Origin: Dehalococcoidia bacterium
GTDB lineage: Bacteria > Chloroflexota > Dehalococcoidia > GIF9 > AB-539-J10
DNA length: 6,727 nucleotides
Direction of reading: 5' to 3'
Assembly: GCA_018399375.1 (NCBI GenBank)
Contig: JAGYOV010000054.1
Span: 1-6,727 of the forward strand
Shown: positions 5,771 through 6,727 of the stretch, piece by piece
How the letters are laid out: each line of letters begins with the position of its first letter
Position numbering within the stretch: position 1 is the first letter of the stretch
The notes under the pieces: model-generated
What the model was told of the DNA's origin: nothing
Databases searched by the model: none
What the model saw: the letters and a program-made list of their open reading frames with translations, nothing else
Made by a program: the position numbers and the translations under genes

Positions 5771-5794
5771 ACCCGAAGAGATGGGAAAGCGGGA
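5771..5794. repeat. Inverted-repeat copy downstream of hsp20
   Basis: ACCCGAAGAGATGGGAAAGC plus GGGA (5771-5794) is nearly the reverse complement of 6346-6368, in the leader of the same gene: 20 of 23 aligned bases match, with one single-base gap. Each copy can also fold on itself through CCCG and CGGG. In the hsp20 transcript the two copies could pair across the coding region. A match of this quality may also arise by chance in a window of this size. Confidence 0.3.
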
Positions 5795-5810
5795 CAATGA
5801 GATAATCAGG

Positions 5811-6311
5811 CTATTTATTGCCGGTTTTCTCCTTCTTCTTGGCCGAAACCGTGATCTTCTTGGGCTTCACTTCAGCGACTTTAGGAAGAGTGACTTCCAG
5901 AACACCATCCTCGTAGCTGGCTTCGATCTTCTTGGCATCCACATTGGAAGATACCGTTATTGAGCGAGAAAAGCTACCATAAGAACGCTCACAACAGTAG
6001 TAATCTTCTTCCTTGACCTCGCTCTCTGCCTTGCGCTCTCCTCTCAAAGTCAACGTATCGCCCACAACAGAGATATCTATATCATCTTCCTTCATACCCG
6101 GAAGCTCTGCTCTGACTACGAACTTGTCCTCCTTCTCAAACACCTCTATGCTTGGCACCCAACCGAGCTCCGCCGCAGGGGCTCGCCTCCAGGTTGTGGG
6201 CCAGCCGGAACGGCCAAATATGTCCTCAAAGGGTCTCGTTATCTCATCCAACTCGCTAAACGGGTTCCATGGGCTCAATCCTCTTGATGGTCTCCACCTT
6301 TCTATTGCCAT
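5811..6311 (-). CDS. hsp20: Small heat shock protein, Hsp20/alpha-crystallin family
   Basis: ATP-independent holdase chaperone that forms oligomers and binds unfolding proteins. The 166 residues comprise a Trp/Pro-rich N-terminal arm (residues 1 to about 50: RWRPSRGLSPWNPFSELDE), the alpha-crystallin domain (about 51-148) with WVPSIEVFEKEDKFVVRAEL, PGMKEDDIDISV, and the signature DGVLEVTLPK (135-144), then a lysine-rich tail with an I-x-V anchor (ITV, 153-155; usual IxI). Cys106-Cys107 are adjacent, which is uncommon and could be redox-sensitive. AGGAGG lies 6 nt before the ATG. It is the first gene after the divergent promoter region and heads the co-directional stress cluster. No CIRCE element (TTAGCACTC dyad) or HspR-type box is visible upstream, so control is by some other means. 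Confidence 0.95.
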   Translation of the reverse strand: MAIERWRPSRGLSPWNPFSELDEITRPFEDIFGRSGWPTTWRRAPAAELGWVPSIEVFEKEDKFVVRAELPGMKEDDIDISVVGDTLTLRGERKAESEVKEEDYYCCERSYGSFSRSITVSSNVDAKKIEASYEDGVLEVTLPKVAEVKPKKITVSAKKKEKTGNK

Positions 6312-6317
6312 ATCTCA

Positions 6318-6383
6318 CCTCCTGTAAGTCATTTTTAAATACAAGACCCGCTTCCCAGATCTTCGGGTACAACTTTAAGGAAG
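6318..6383 (-). promoter_or_regulatory. Possible Shine-Dalgarno-masking structure in the hsp20 leader
   Basis: The hsp20 ribosome binding site AGGAGG (6318-6323) can pair with CTTCCT (6378-6383, minus strand) in the same leader with one G-U wobble. Between them, ACCCG (6364-6368) and CGGGT (6346-6350) form an inner 5-bp stem. Such masking is known from heat-regulated small heat shock genes. The outer helix is only 6 bp, so this is a candidate and not a demonstrated RNA thermometer. Confidence 0.25.
6346..6368. repeat. Inverted-repeat copy in the hsp20 leader
   Basis: Partner of 5771-5794: ACCCGCTTCCCAGATC then TTCGGGT on the plus strand. The terminal ACCCG and CGGGT also pair locally as a 5-bp stem with a 13-nt loop, about 22 nt from the hsp20 ribosome binding site. 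Confidence 0.3.
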
Positions 6384-6394
6384 GATAAGTATTC

Positions 6395-6514
6395 TTACTC
6401 CTGGCAAAAAAAGCCCAAGGATTTGCACTTATCTCTCTCGGACGAAACCGCCGCTCCTCCACATATCCCCTGGCATGCACAACTCAACACAGCAATTCTG
6501 ATACCTGTAAACAT
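6395..6514 (-). CDS. Doubtful 39-codon cysteine-rich ORF in the hsp20 leader
   Basis: ATG at 6514 opens a 39-residue frame beginning MFTGIRIAVLSCACQGICGG and ending in TAA at 6395. It has five cysteines (12, 14, 18, 30, 37) with a CxCxxxC run, and AAGGGAAG directly upstream as a weak ribosome binding site. It lies wholly inside the predicted 5' leader of hsp20. No family is recognised. It could be a leader peptide or chance. Confidence 0.15.
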   Translation of the reverse strand: MFTGIRIAVLSCACQGICGGAAVSSERDKCKSLGFFCQE

Positions 6515-6608
6515 CTTCCCTTATTACCTCGCTATAGCTTCCATTCTCTCCTGCGCCACTCACTTCTGCACTGAGTTACCAATATTAATTATCAATCCTA
6601 GATAATCT

Positions 6609-6637
6609 ATGTTAAGGCACCAGCGCAATATTGTCAA
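6609..6637 (-). promoter_or_regulatory. sigma70-type promoter reading toward hsp20
   Basis: On the minus strand a perfect TTGACA (6632-6637), a 17-bp spacer and TAACAT (6609-6614, 4 of 6) form a good promoter. The predicted start near 6602 gives hsp20 an unusually long leader of about 290 nt. The -35 box lies inside a perfect 13-bp dyad, ATATTG-T-CAATAT (6628-6640), a likely operator position. The rest of the leader (about 6384-6600) shows only the doubtful 39-codon ORF. Confidence 0.55.
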
Positions 6638-6671
6638 TATCCTGTACTGGTTCCTATACCCTTGTATATAT

Positions 6672-6700
6672 TTGACAAATATAATACCACAGGTTATAAT
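6672..6700 (+). promoter_or_regulatory. Perfect-consensus sigma70 promoter firing off the right edge
   Basis: TTGACA (6672-6677), exactly 17 bp, then TATAAT (6695-6700): both boxes match consensus fully. A 17-bp perfect dyad (6667-6683, TATATTTG-A-CAAATATA) is centred on the -35 box, and ATAATACC occurs twice (6681-6688 and 6696-6703), the second copy overlapping the -10 box. Such a strong promoter normally needs a repressor. It is divergent from the hsp20 promoter. Confidence 0.75.
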
Positions 6701-6707
6701 ACCGTCT

Positions 6708-6727
6708 ATGAATTGCAAAACAGTAGT
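6708..6727 (+). CDS. Possible start of a divergent, perhaps leaderless gene
   Basis: ATG at 6708 lies 7 bases beyond the -10 box of the consensus promoter, about where transcription should begin. Only six codons (MNCKTV) are visible before the window ends. If translated it would be a leaderless message. Equally, the real start codon may lie further right. Confidence 0.2.

Noticed and set aside
6436..6450. GGACGAAAC resembling the hammerhead ribozyme core
   Set aside because: No CTGATGA partner lies at the needed distance on the same strand.
6256..6480. 74-codon minus-strand ORF overlapping the start of hsp20
   Set aside because: It runs 56 nt into hsp20 out of frame, lacks a ribosome binding site and shows no recognisable motif.
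6312..6727. Search for CIRCE, HspR-type boxes, tRNA or CRISPR repeats in the gene-poor right end
   Set aside because: No such dyads, cloverleaf or regularly spaced repeats were seen.

Overview
This window reads as a piece of the chromosome of an anaerobic bacterium with moderate GC content. Every confident gene lies on the minus strand, so transcription runs from high to low coordinates. The gene set is a flavodiiron protein, a flavin reductase-rubredoxin fusion, a rubrerythrin-like diiron protein, a three-cysteine peroxiredoxin, a divergent Fe/Mn superoxide dismutase and a small Hsp20. This is the usual oxygen, peroxide and NO defence kit of strict anaerobes. The PlsY and GT2 sequences at the left end look most like what I recall from Chloroflexota (Dehalococcoidia-like). 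That placement is an inference from sequence style and was not checked by search. Moorella-like Firmicutes are the main alternative, because the hrb-fprA pair is well known there.

Layout in the direction of transcription (right to left). The right end (6312-6727) holds no confident gene. It carries two back-to-back promoters: a minus-strand one about 290 nt upstream of hsp20, and a textbook consensus plus-strand one firing off the right edge. Each has a short perfect dyad centred on its -35 box. Then come hsp20 (5811-6311), the rubrerythrin-like gene (5193-5723), a 166-nt spacer with two doubtful tiny ORFs and a dyad, hrb (4343-5026), fprA (3157-4341, one base after hrb), a peroxiredoxin (2410-3060) and a 73-residue winged-helix protein (2169-2390). 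A strong 13-bp hairpin (2102-2137) separates this group from sod (1418-1999). Two further terminator-like hairpins follow sod. A new sigma70-type promoter (1204-1232) then starts a lipid unit of a divergent plsY (529-1152) and a GT2 glycosyltransferase that runs off the left edge.

How the genes work together (family knowledge plus inference): Hrb should take electrons from a reduced nicotinamide donor, directly or through a partner, and pass them by its rubredoxin domain to FprA. FprA reduces O2 to water or NO to N2O. The rubrerythrin lacks its own rubredoxin domain and may draw on the same rubredoxin to reduce H2O2. The peroxiredoxin removes peroxides, SOD removes superoxide, and Hsp20 protects damaged protein. 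The winged-helix protein may be the local regulator. No NAD(P)H:rubredoxin oxidoreductase, catalase or desulfoferrodoxin is visible.

The main curiosities are a glycosyltransferase frame that begins in phase right after the plsY stop codon without a normal start codon, a SOD with altered second-shell residues, matching dyads over two divergent -35 boxes, and a possible structured leader on hsp20.
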